DNA of 55,715 nt from Clostridia bacterium (lineage in GTDB: Bacteria; Bacillota; Clostridia; Christensenellales; Borkfalkiaceae): contig JAFTSO010000038.1 in the NCBI GenBank assembly GCA_017467265.1, positions 1-55,715 on the forward strand, given 5' to 3'. The position numbers and the translations under genes were made by a program. The notes beneath the pieces were generated by a model that saw only the letters and a program-made list of their open reading frames with translations, ran no database searches and had not been told where the DNA came from. Shown here piece by piece: positions 15,996 to 24,089 of this stretch. Each line of letters opens with the position of its first letter. Within the stretch, counting starts at the first letter, position 1.

Positions 15996-18194
15996 ATGTT
16001 GCAGCTGAAAAAGATCGGGCAAAGTGCCTATCGTATTACGACGGAGCAGGGCAGAGCAAGTATGCTGACGAGATACGGCTTTGTGCAAGACGAGCTTTCG
16101 CGTGCGTATGCAGCGTGTAGTGCAGAGCTGACGGAGCAGGGCGTACGTTTTTCCGCTGAAAAAGCGGTGAAAGAGATTGCGGTGCAAAACGTAGCAGGCG
16201 GCGGCTTTGAGATTAAAATCCCGCTTGCAAAGAAAGAGCGTCTGTTCGGTATGGGGGACGCGAACCGTGACAGCGTGATGATCCGCGGTAAGACGCTCAA
16301 CGTATGGGTGGCGAACGTGGCGTCCTACGGCCCGTTGCCCGTGGTGTTAAGCTCGGAAGGATGGGCGATCATCGTCAACTGTACGTACTGTCAAAAATTT
16401 GATTTGGGCGACAGCGATCAAGATATGCTGACCATTTCGGCGGCTGGTGGTACGGCGGATTTTTATTTGCTCGCCGCGAATACACTCTTGGAGATGGTGC
16501 AGGCGATCACGGATATTACAGGAAAACCGACAATGCTGCCTGCATTTGGGTACGGTTTGACGTTCGTGGAGAGCGAACGGATGATGAACGCGCGCCAGAT
16601 GTTGGACGACGTGCGGATGTTCCGCGATCGTGGAATCCCCTGTGACGTGTTCGGATTAGAGCCTTGTTGGATGGAGACGTATTACGATGGATCTACGGAG
16701 AAAAAGTGGGATAAGGAACGGTTTTGGATGCCCCATTGGTTGCCCGAAAACACAGCAAGTCACCGTACGTTTATGGGGCCGATGCGTTTTATGGGTATGC
16801 AGCTTTCCTTGTGGCTTTGCGAAGATTACGACCTGTTCTACGAAGAAGATCGAAACGAAGTCACGGGTGGGGCAATAGAATATCAGCTGCAAGACGAAAA
16901 CAGCGATGATTTCAAAAAAAACGTGGATTTTGCCGACGCGCATATACAAGGCGTGAAGAAAACGGACGAAATCACAAAAGAAGACGAGCCGTGGTTTGAG
17001 CACCTGAAAAAATTTGTGGATAACGGCGCGGCGTGCTTTAAGCTGGACGGATATGCGCAAGTTATGCCGCACCCCGATCGCCTTTGGGCAAAGAAATATT
17101 TGGACGACGAAGTGCACAACGTCTATTGCGTGGCGCTTGCCAAGCAGATGAAGGAAGGATTTCAAAAGTACACCGATCGCCGCGGTATGATTTATACGGC
17201 AGGTGCGTACGTGGGTACGCAGCGGTATGCGGCGACGTGGGCAGGGGACACGGGCGGTGGCCCGAGAACGCTGGTAGCGTGTCTAAATTATGCGATGTGT
17301 GGACACACCAACACCAGTTGCGATATGGATATTTTGGACGTCAAGGCGATCCATTACGCTTTTCTTTCCACGTGGACGCAGCTTTGTTCTTGGGCGTACT
17401 ATTTCTATCCTTGGTTCTTGCCCCCCGAAGTGGAGCGCACAATCAAGAACTATTCGATTTTGCGCTCGTCCCTCTTCCCGTACATTTATACAATGGCGCA
17501 TAAAGCGTCTGTGACGGGTATTCCCGTAATGCGGCCGTTGCCTATGGTATGCGGCGAGAGTGATCATTTCGACGACGTGCACAATGCGTATATGCTGGGT
17601 GATTCGTTTTATGTCGGCGCGTTTGATATGCATTTGAAATTACCTGCTGGAGAGTGGGTAGATTATTTCACGGGCAAGACGTATCAAGGGGATGTGGAAT
17701 ACGAAATCGCGGACGGCTACGCAGGCGCGCTGCTCGTCAAAAAAGGCTCGATTATCGCGACGATGCTGCCCCAGCAGTATATTCTCGAAAAGGAACACGA
17801 TTACGTGATTAGGGTATATACGGGTGGCGACGGCGCGTTCTCGCTGTACGAAGACGATGCGTTTACCTACGATTACGAACAGGGCGGTTTTGCAGAGACG
17901 AAATTTGCTTGGACGGAAGGTGAAAATAGTGGCAGTCTGTCGGTATATCGTCGGCAGGGTAGCTTTGACGGCAGAGCGGACAACGGGCACGATATTATCA
18001 ACAATTCAATCCCGAAAATTGGCGGGATTAAGCCTGTTCGGGATATGACGATACGCATTTACGGCGCTACGCCGCGCTCCGTTCGCCTTGGCGAAGAAGA
18101 AATTCCCTTTACTGTTTGCGACGGGTATGCGGAGTTCACCGTTTCGGCGCAGGCGCATGAGCAGCGCGATTTATTCTACAAAGTAGAATTTTGA
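15996..18194 (+). CDS. GH31 family alpha-glycosidase (alpha-xylosidase/alpha-glucosidase type)
   Basis: 732 residues from ATG 15996, which follows AAAGGAG. The frame extends 15 codons upstream without a ribosome site. Family signatures: an N-terminal beta domain (ERLFGMGD), DVFGLEPCWM, the nucleophile D351 in FKLDGYAQ and the acid/base D418 in WAGDTGGG, then a beta-sandwich C-terminus (FSLYEDDAFTYDYEQG). GH31 enzymes release alpha-linked glucose or xylose from non-reducing ends. With xylA and xylB in the same locus, alpha-xylosidase is the favoured reading. No signal peptide. Divergent from the AraC gene. A clear terminator is not seen before the next promoter. Confidence 0.88.
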   Translation: MLQLKKIGQSAYRITTEQGRASMLTRYGFVQDELSRAYAACSAELTEQGVRFSAEKAVKEIAVQNVAGGGFEIKIPLAKKERLFGMGDANRDSVMIRGKTLNVWVANVASYGPLPVVLSSEGWAIIVNCTYCQKFDLGDSDQDMLTISAAGGTADFYLLAANTLLEMVQAITDITGKPTMLPAFGYGLTFVESERMMNARQMLDDVRMFRDRGIPCDVFGLEPCWMETYYDGSTEKKWDKERFWMPHWLPENTASHRTFMGPMRFMGMQLSLWLCEDYDLFYEEDRNEVTGGAIEYQLQDENSDDFKKNVDFADAHIQGVKKTDEITKEDEPWFEHLKKFVDNGAACFKLDGYAQVMPHPDRLWAKKYLDDEVHNVYCVALAKQMKEGFQKYTDRRGMIYTAGAYVGTQRYAATWAGDTGGGPRTLVACLNYAMCGHTNTSCDMDILDVKAIHYAFLSTWTQLCSWAYYFYPWFLPPEVERTIKNYSILRSSLFPYIYTMAHKASVTGIPVMRPLPMVCGESDHFDDVHNAYMLGDSFYVGAFDMHLKLPAGEWVDYFTGKTYQGDVEYEIADGYAGALLVKKGSIIATMLPQQYILEKEHDYVIRVYTGGDGAFSLYEDDAFTYDYEQGGFAETKFAWTEGENSGSLSVYRRQGSFDGRADNGHDIINNSIPKIGGIKPVRDMTIRIYGATPRSVRLGEEEIPFTVCDGYAEFTVSAQAHEQRDLFYKVEF

Positions 18195-18248
18195 GCTAAA
18201 AACAAGAAAAAAGTGCGTTTTTGCAAACAAAAAAATACGTTTTGTCTA

Positions 18249-18277
18249 TTGACATTTTCTCGGAAAGGTAGTATCAT
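18249..18277 (+). promoter_or_regulatory. Sigma-A promoter with operator-like element, before second oxidoreductase
   Basis: Perfect TTGACA at 18249-18254, 17-base spacer, TATCAT at 18272-18277. The spacer carries TTTC-TCG-GAAA (18256-18266), close to the TTTC-ACGG-GAAA element in the promoter at 4264-4292. Confidence 0.75.
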
Positions 18278-18322
18278 ATAGATAAGCTCGGGAAATGGGC
18301 GAAGAACAGGAGAAAAGAGAAA

Positions 18323-19282
18323 ATGAAAACGGCCGTAATAGGTTTGGGTGTGATCGGGCACGTGCATTTGGAAGTGCTTTCGGAAATGGACACGAACGTC
18401 GTGGCGGTCTGCGATGTGGACGAAACGAAGTTTGCGGAATTTCCGTACGCAAAAGGGTACGCGGATTATAAGAAAATGATAGACGAAGAACGTCCTGACG
18501 TGGTACATATCTGTACGCCGCACTACTTGCACGCGGAGATGGTGGTGTATGCGTTGGACAGAGGCGTGAACGTGCTCTGTGAAAAACCGCTGTGCATCAG
18601 TCGTGACGAGATGGAAATGATCGCGGCAGCGGAAAAGAGATCGACGGCACAGCTGGGCGTGGTACTTCAAAACCGTTATAATGCAGCCAACGTGTATGCA
18701 AAGGAGCAACTCGGTGACGACAAGGCGACTGCGGCTTACGCGACGATGGTATGGCACAGAAGTGCGCAATATTACGCACAGGCGGCTTGGCGCGGTACGT
18801 GGGATCAGGAAGGCGGCGGCGTGCTGATCAATCAGGCGTTGCACACGCTCGATCTCTTACAATGGTTCTGCGGTATGCCTAACGAGGCGGTCGCGTCCGT
18901 TAGCAATCTTACTTTGCAAAACGAAATCGAAGTGGAAGATACGGCGAGCGCGCTCTATACGGGCAACGCGAATTTTACGTTCTTTGCCACGAACGGTAGC
19001 AAAGTGGATTTTGTGCCCGAAGTGATGCTTTACACCAAGGACGGGTCTATACGTATCGCAGGCGACTACGTTTGGCATAACAACGAATTGAAATATTTTG
19101 ATTCGTCGAAACGGGTGTACGGCAAGGGCTGCTACGGTACGGGGCACGGTCGGTTGTTTGCACATTTCTACGATTGCGTGGAAAAGGGCGAGAAATTCCC
19201 GATCAACGGTGAAGAAGGCTCGAAGGTAATTAGGTTGATTTTAGCGGCGTACGAAAGCAACGGCAAAAAGGTCAACGTATAA
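18323..19282 (+). CDS. Second Gfo/Idh/MocA-family oxidoreductase
   Basis: 319 residues, shorter than the paralogue at 5108. Rossmann motif VIGLGVIGHVH at the N-terminus, E87-K88-P89, and the catalytic Q171-x-x-H174-x-x-D177 within GGGVLINQALHTLDLLQW. Having two different family members in one glycan locus fits an oxidise-then-reduce scheme, one making a keto-sugar and the other restoring the hydroxyl after cleavage, but this is inference. GGAG before ATG 18323 sets the start. It has its own promoter whose spacer element resembles that of the first operon, suggesting shared control. Confidence 0.9.
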   Translation: MKTAVIGLGVIGHVHLEVLSEMDTNVVAVCDVDETKFAEFPYAKGYADYKKMIDEERPDVVHICTPHYLHAEMVVYALDRGVNVLCEKPLCISRDEMEMIAAAEKRSTAQLGVVLQNRYNAANVYAKEQLGDDKATAAYATMVWHRSAQYYAQAAWRGTWDQEGGGVLINQALHTLDLLQWFCGMPNEAVASVSNLTLQNEIEVEDTASALYTGNANFTFFATNGSKVDFVPEVMLYTKDGSIRIAGDYVWHNNELKYFDSSKRVYGKGCYGTGHGRLFAHFYDCVEKGEKFPINGEEGSKVIRLILAAYESNGKKVNV

Positions 19283-19309
19283 TTAGAGATATTTGTGGGG
19301 AATAAACCA

Positions 19310-20251
19310 ATGAAAAAAATGATGACGAGCCTTGTGGCAACGCTTTGCGTTGGAGTAGCGGTAGGTGCGCTCGCGAGTGAACCTATGACGGCGAGTGCGG
19401 CGTATCTGCCTTATGAGATTGTTGCGATCGACAGCGCACCTGTATGCGTGTTGACGTTGGAAGAAGCAAAGATCAAGAATATGTCAGACTGGAAGTATTG
19501 CCGCGTGGACGACGAATACGACGCGTGGTATTTTGCCGACGTTGGCGACGGTACGGATCAGAAGAACCCCGAAATTCGTTTTATTGCGGACGGCGTGCAA
19601 ACGGTCACGAAACCCTACACGTTAATTCCGATGGACGTTGGCTCGTTCTCGTTTGAATACTGTATGGCGAACGACGATCCCCGAGGCGTTTTAGATATTT
19701 CCACGCAGGATTACATTGTGCAGATTTTGGCGTCGGACGGTACGTATCCGATTATTATTCCCAAGATCGAAGCGGACGGCGACTGGCATACGATTACGAT
19801 TGACAGCACGACGAAACTCTATCCTAACGATGGATCGACGTTTGCAAAATATGAAGAAATGTTCTGCGGTTTCTTGTTCAAGATGGGCAATCTCGACGGC
19901 GGATTTATGATCAAAAATATTACGCTGTACGATCCTTACGGCTATGAAATCTATCCCGAAGAGGAATACCCCGAAGAGGAAGAAACTTCGTCCGAGGAAG
20001 TAATGAGTTCGGAAGAGGAGATTATATCGTCGGAAGAAGAAAGTTCGTTCGCAGAACCGGAGCTGAGCGAATCGGTTGAAACGAGTACGTCGCAGGACGG
20101 CACGTCGAATTCGATTGCGGCGAGTGCAACGACGGGCGCGCCCACGGGCAAGGATAAAGGCTGCGGCTCGTTCGGAGTGGGTGCGATGACGTTGAGTGCG
20201 CTGGCGGCGGCAGGTTTGGTGCTGGGCGTCGGTAAAAAGAAGAGAAAATAA
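19310..20251 (+). CDS. Secreted protein with Glu/Ser-rich stalk and Gly-Cys C-terminal membrane anchor
   Basis: 313 residues from ATG 19310 (an in-frame GTG at 19295 is less likely because it precedes the signal peptide by five residues). Residues ~1-30 form a signal peptide (MKKMMTSLVATLCVGVAVGA...ASA). Residues ~31-215 form a beta-rich ectodomain that I do not recognise, perhaps a carbohydrate-binding jelly roll (DWHTITIDST, GGFMIKNITLYDPYGYEIYP). A ~40-residue Glu/Ser stalk follows, then D-K-G-C-G-S-F-G, a hydrophobic segment and KKKRK. That tripartite tail resembles C-terminal sorting signals but has no LPXTG; the conserved-looking element is Gly-Cys-Gly. Placed 27 bases after the oxidoreductase gene, it may be the surface glycan receptor of the locus. 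Confidence 0.72.
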   Translation: MKKMMTSLVATLCVGVAVGALASEPMTASAAYLPYEIVAIDSAPVCVLTLEEAKIKNMSDWKYCRVDDEYDAWYFADVGDGTDQKNPEIRFIADGVQTVTKPYTLIPMDVGSFSFEYCMANDDPRGVLDISTQDYIVQILASDGTYPIIIPKIEADGDWHTITIDSTTKLYPNDGSTFAKYEEMFCGFLFKMGNLDGGFMIKNITLYDPYGYEIYPEEEYPEEEETSSEEVMSSEEEIISSEEESSFAEPELSESVETSTSQDGTSNSIAASATTGAPTGKDKGCGSFGVGAMTLSALAAAGLVLGVGKKKRK

Positions 20252-20270
20252 GGACGTGCAATATGTGCGC

Positions 20271-20300
20271 AAAAAAAACACGGTTAGCCCGTGTTTTTTT
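20271..20300 (+). terminator. Rho-independent terminator
   Basis: AAAAACACGG and CCGTGTTTTT form a ten-pair stem with a five-base loop, the 3' arm running into seven T. The A-rich 5' flank lets it also stop the convergent PocR-AraC gene. Confidence 0.88.
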
Positions 20301-20321
20301 GTGTCAAAATATATTCGTCGT

Positions 20322-21161
20322 TTAATCGCCGTGTTGCTTTCGGTAGGCGGAAGGGGGTATGCCCACGTCCTTTTTGAATACCTTGCCAAAATAATTCTCA
20401 TCGGGGAAACCCACCGTTGCCGCCACATCCGCAAGAGAAAGCGTGCTTTCTTTTAGCAGTTTTTTTGCCGCTTTGATGCGCAGCGAAAATACGTATTGGG
20501 AGATGGGCATGCCAAAGCTCTCCGTTGCCACCATATATAACTTGGTACGTGAGATCAGGAATTGTTTGCAGATGGAGTTAGACGTCAGTTTCAGGTGTAG
20601 ATTTTCACGTAGAAAACGATCCAGCCGAGTAGCGAGATCGTCGCCGTTTTTCTTGACGAGATTGGCTACGTACAGATAAGAAGAAACGGCATCGAGCAAA
20701 TGTACGGCGGCAAGGATCTGTTCGCGGCTACGCGGCGCGATCTGAGATAAATACTCCCTGCCTTGCGTACCGTCCAGTCCGTATTTTTCACAGAGTGCAA
20801 CGGCGTTTTCAAAAGCCGTATCGTAGTTTTCTAACGGCATCATATGTGCCAAAATGACGTATCCGAGCACACCGTTTTCAAAACGGATAGGGGTGATAGC
20901 CTCTGTCACGCCTGCATGACAAACGTAGATATGTGCCGCTTGTTGTTTCTCGGCGCGCTTACACGCGGCGAAATCGCACTTTCGACAGCCTTCTGCGCCA
21001 CACGCCGTCGTGCGAATATACGAACAGTATTTCGGGGCTTCGGTCGGGTATTCCGTAACCAGACAAAACCGCTCGTCAAATACGGAAATGCGTATGCCCA
21101 CGGCGGTATAAAAATCTTTCAATAGTTGTTGTAATTTTTTTAGGTCAAAAAAACTGCTCAT
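20322..21161 (-). CDS. PocR-domain AraC-family regulator
   Basis: 279 residues. The N-terminal ~165 residues match the PocR sensor style (LQQLLKDFYTAVGIRISVFDE, CSYIR...CRKCDFAAC, HAGVTEAITPI, GYVILAHMM) with its paired cysteines. The C-terminal ~100 residues are the AraC helix-turn-helix pair (LTSNSICKQFLISRTKLYMV, LSLADVAATVGFPDENYFGKVFKKDVG). PocR domains bind small hydrocarbon or sugar-like ligands. Divergent from xylA across 140 bases that contain a perfect inverted repeat, so it likely controls xylAB. Its -10 box ends six bases before the ATG and no ribosome site exists, so the mRNA is probably leaderless. Confidence 0.9.
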   Translation of the reverse strand: MSSFFDLKKLQQLLKDFYTAVGIRISVFDERFCLVTEYPTEAPKYCSYIRTTACGAEGCRKCDFAACKRAEKQQAAHIYVCHAGVTEAITPIRFENGVLGYVILAHMMPLENYDTAFENAVALCEKYGLDGTQGREYLSQIAPRSREQILAAVHLLDAVSSYLYVANLVKKNGDDLATRLDRFLRENLHLKLTSNSICKQFLISRTKLYMVATESFGMPISQYVFSLRIKAAKKLLKESTLSLADVAATVGFPDENYFGKVFKKDVGIPPSAYRKQHGD

Positions 21162-21167
21162 ACGTAT

Positions 21168-21195
21168 AGTATAACATATTTTAGGTTTTTGTCAA
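21168..21195 (-). promoter_or_regulatory. Promoter of the PocR-AraC gene, start point at or near the ATG
   Basis: Read on the minus strand: perfect TTGACA (21195-21190), 16-base spacer, TATACT (21173-21168), six bases, then ATG at 21161. Confidence 0.78.
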
Positions 21196-21196
21196 G

Positions 21197-21222
21197 AAAT
21201 TGTTCAAAAAAATGAACAATTT
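21197..21222. repeat. Perfect inverted repeat between divergent PocR-AraC and xylA genes
   Basis: AAATTGTTCA, six A, TGAACAATTT: perfect 10-bp arms. It lies just upstream of the -35 box of the minus-strand regulator promoter and 26 bases before the xylA -35 box, a fitting place for a regulator site serving both directions. Confidence 0.7.
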
Positions 21223-21247
21223 TACCTATATTTGAACGTTTTTCATC

Positions 21248-21276
21248 TTGAAAATTGTGTCGCTCTGCGATATAAT
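21248..21276 (+). promoter_or_regulatory. xylA promoter
   Basis: TTGAAA at 21248-21253, 17-base spacer, perfect TATAAT at 21271-21276; the leader is short (~20 bases) and contains the AAAAAGGAG ribosome site. Confidence 0.8.
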
Positions 21277-21301
21277 AAAGAAAAAAAGGAGAATTTGTGT
21301 T

Positions 21302-22618
21302 ATGGCAATTTTCAAGGATATACCGAAAATCAAATATGAGGGAGCGAAGAGCAAAAATCCGTTGGCGTTCAAATATTACGACGCCGACCGTGTGATTTTG
21401 GGCAAAACGATGAAGGAGCATCTGCCTTTTGCGATGGCATGGTGGCATAATCTTTGCGCGAGCGGTGTGGATATGTTTGGGCGCGGCGTGGCAGACAAAT
21501 CGTTTGGCGTAAAAGAAGGGACGATGGAACACGCAAAGGCGAAGGTGGACGCCGGGTTTGAGTTTATGCAAAAGCTCGGCATCGAATATTTCTGTTTCCA
21601 CGACGTAGATATTGTGCCCGAAGCGGACGATATTAAGGAAACAAACCGCCGTTTGGACGAGATTTCCGATTACATTTTAGAGAAAATGCGTGAAACAGGT
21701 ATCAAATGTCTGTGGGGCACGGCAAATATGTTCGGTAATCCCCGTTTTTGTAACGGTGCGGCGTCTTCAAACAGTGCGGACGTGTTTGCGTTTGCGGCAG
21801 CACAGGTGAAAAAGGCGTTGGACATCACCGTGAAACTCGGCGGTAAGGGCTACGTTTTTTGGGGCGGCAGAGAAGGGTATGAAACGCTGCTTAATACCGA
21901 TATGAAATTCGAGCAGGAAAATATCGCCCGTCTTATGAAAATGGCGGTGGCATACGGCAGGAGTATCGGCTTTACGGGGGATTTCTATATCGAACCCAAA
22001 CCGAAAGAACCTATGAAACATCAATACGATTTCGATGCGGCGACGGCAATCGGATTTTTGAAAGCACACGGCTTGGATAAAGATTTTAAGATGAATATCG
22101 AGGCGAACCACGCGACTCTTGCAGGGCATACGTTCCAGCACGATCTTCGCGTTTCCGCGATCAACGGTATGCTCGGTTCGATCGACGCCAACCAAGGGGA
22201 TTATCTGCTCGGTTGGGATACCGACGAATTCCCGTTCGACGTCTATACGGCGACAATGTGTATGTACGAGGTGATCAAGGCTGGTGGACTTACCGGCGGA
22301 TTTAATTTCGACGCGAAAAACCGTCGTCCGTCCTATACAGCGGAAGATATGTTCGAAGGGTATATTTTGGGTATGGATACGTTCGCGCTCGGTCTGATCA
22401 AAGCTGCAGAGTTGATTGAAGATGGACGTATTGACGGATTTATTGCGAAACGATATGCGAGCTACCGTGAAAGCGAGATCGGTAAGAAGATACTTGCAAA
22501 CGAGACGAGCTTGGAAGAGCTTTCTGCGTATGCGGAAAAACTCGGCGCGCCTGCGCTCCCTGGGAGTGGCAAGCAGGAGACGTTGGAAGGCATTGTAAAC
22601 AGCGTGCTGTTCGGGTGA
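21302..22618 (+). CDS. xylA: Xylose isomerase
   Basis: 438 residues from ATG 21302. An upstream in-frame start at 21248 would fall on the promoter. Typical signatures: [43 protein letters not shown], the metal-site stretch [19 protein letters not shown] and GWDTDEFP. It interconverts D-xylose and D-xylulose in the cytoplasm with divalent metal. The length agrees with class II enzymes. Four bases before xylB, so co-transcribed. Divergent from the PocR-AraC gene, which probably regulates it. Xylose would be supplied by the GH31 enzyme. Confidence 0.97.
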   Translation: MAIFKDIPKIKYEGAKSKNPLAFKYYDADRVILGKTMKEHLPFAMAWWHNLCASGVDMFGRGVADKSFGVKEGTMEHAKAKVDAGFEFMQKLGIEYFCFHDVDIVPEADDIKETNRRLDEISDYILEKMRETGIKCLWGTANMFGNPRFCNGAASSNSADVFAFAAAQVKKALDITVKLGGKGYVFWGGREGYETLLNTDMKFEQENIARLMKMAVAYGRSIGFTGDFYIEPKPKEPMKHQYDFDAATAIGFLKAHGLDKDFKMNIEANHATLAGHTFQHDLRVSAINGMLGSIDANQGDYLLGWDTDEFPFDVYTATMCMYEVIKAGGLTGGFNFDAKNRRPSYTAEDMFEGYILGMDTFALGLIKAAELIEDGRIDGFIAKRYASYRESEIGKKILANETSLEELSAYAEKLGAPALPGSGKQETLEGIVNSVLFG

Positions 22619-22621
22619 GAT

Positions 22622-24079
22622 ATGAACACGTATATCGGTATTGATTTAGGTACGTCCTCGGTGAAATTACTCTTGACGGCGGCAGATGGACGGATTTTGA
22701 ACGCCGTCACCAAGGAATATCCCGTGTATTATCCCCAGAGCGGTTGGAGCGAGCAAAATCCCGAAGATTGGATAAGCGCCACTCGTTTGGGTTTGGATGC
22801 GCTGTTAAACGGGTATAGACGGGACGAAGTGAAAGGCGTTTCGTTTGGCGGACAGATGCACGGCTTGGTGCTTTTGGACGATCGGGACGAAGTGATCCGC
22901 CCTGCGATCTTGTGGAACGACGGTAGAACGCAAAAGCAGACGGATAGGCTGAATACAGTCGTAGGCAAAGAGACGTTATCGCGCTATACGGCGAACGTTG
23001 CGTTTGCAGGATTTACCGCCCCGAAAATTTTATGGGTAGAGGAAAACGAACCCCAAAATTTTGTAAGGATTGCCAAAATTATGCTGCCGAAGGACTATTT
23101 GGCGTATATGTTGACGGGGGTGCACGTCACCGATTATTCGGATGCGAGCGGTATGCTGCTAATGGACGTGCAAAACAAATGTTGGTCGAAGGAGATGTGC
23201 GCGTATTGCCACGTGGATGAAAAATGGCTGCCGAAACTGTGTGAAAGCTATGCGTGCATAGGCACGGTACGTGATGAATACGGATTGCCGAACGCGATTG
23301 TGACGGCAGGCGCAGGGGATAACGCCGCGGCGGCAATCGGTACGGGTACGGTGCAAGACGGAGATTGCAATATCTCCTTGGGTACGAGCGGTACGGTATT
23401 TATCGCTCAAAACGCTTTTTCTGTGGACGGGCACAACGCCCTGCACTCCTTTGCTCACGCCAACGGCAAATACCATTTAATGGGGTGTATTTTATCGGCT
23501 GCGAGCTGTAATAAGTGGTGGTCGGAAGAAATTCTCAACACGAAAGATTTTTTTGCGGAGCAGGACGGTTTAGATGCGTTGCTGGGCAAAAACGACGTAT
23601 TTTTCCTGCCGTATCTTATGGGCGAGCGCAGTCCGCACAACGACGTATCGGCGCGTGGCGCGTTTATTGGTATGCGCCCCGATACTACGCGGAAAGAGAT
23701 GACACTTGCCGTTCTGGAAGGGGTGGCGTTTGCGCTGCGAGATTGTGTGGAAGTGGCACGTTCAAACGGACTTGCAATTACACGGACGAAAATATGCGGC
23801 GGCGGTGCGAAGAGTGAAATTTGGAAAAAGATTATCGCCAACGTTTTGAATCTGCCCGTGGCTACTGTGGGGATAGAAGAAGGCCCTGCCTATGGCGCGG
23901 CAATTCTCGCAATGGTTGGCGCAGGTGAATACAAGGATATTTCAGAGGCTACTGCCGCCATTGTAAAGACGAAGGATGTTGTTTTGCCCGATCCAATTAT
24001 CGCGGCGGCGTACCAAGAAAAATACAGAGTATTCAGGCAAGCGTACCCTGCCTTAAAAGGAGTATTTGCGCAGATATAA
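22622..24079 (+). CDS. xylB: Xylulokinase
   Basis: 485 residues of the FGGY kinase family. It has the ATP-site start YIGIDLGTSSVKLLL, the substrate-binding GGQMHGLVLLD, LWNDGRT, SLGTSGTVF, and the C-terminal CGGGAKSEIWKKIIANVL block. It phosphorylates D-xylulose to xylulose-5-phosphate for the pentose-phosphate or phosphoketolase route. Three bases after xylA and ten bases before the next gene, forming a xylA-xylB-orf operon. Confidence 0.96.
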   Translation: MNTYIGIDLGTSSVKLLLTAADGRILNAVTKEYPVYYPQSGWSEQNPEDWISATRLGLDALLNGYRRDEVKGVSFGGQMHGLVLLDDRDEVIRPAILWNDGRTQKQTDRLNTVVGKETLSRYTANVAFAGFTAPKILWVEENEPQNFVRIAKIMLPKDYLAYMLTGVHVTDYSDASGMLLMDVQNKCWSKEMCAYCHVDEKWLPKLCESYACIGTVRDEYGLPNAIVTAGAGDNAAAAIGTGTVQDGDCNISLGTSGTVFIAQNAFSVDGHNALHSFAHANGKYHLMGCILSAASCNKWWSEEILNTKDFFAEQDGLDALLGKNDVFFLPYLMGERSPHNDVSARGAFIGMRPDTTRKEMTLAVLEGVAFALRDCVEVARSNGLAITRTKICGGGAKSEIWKKIIANVLNLPVATVGIEEGPAYGAAILAMVGAGEYKDISEATAAIVKTKDVVLPDPIIAAAYQEKYRVFRQAYPALKGVFAQI

Positions 24080-24089
24080 GGAGAAGAGT

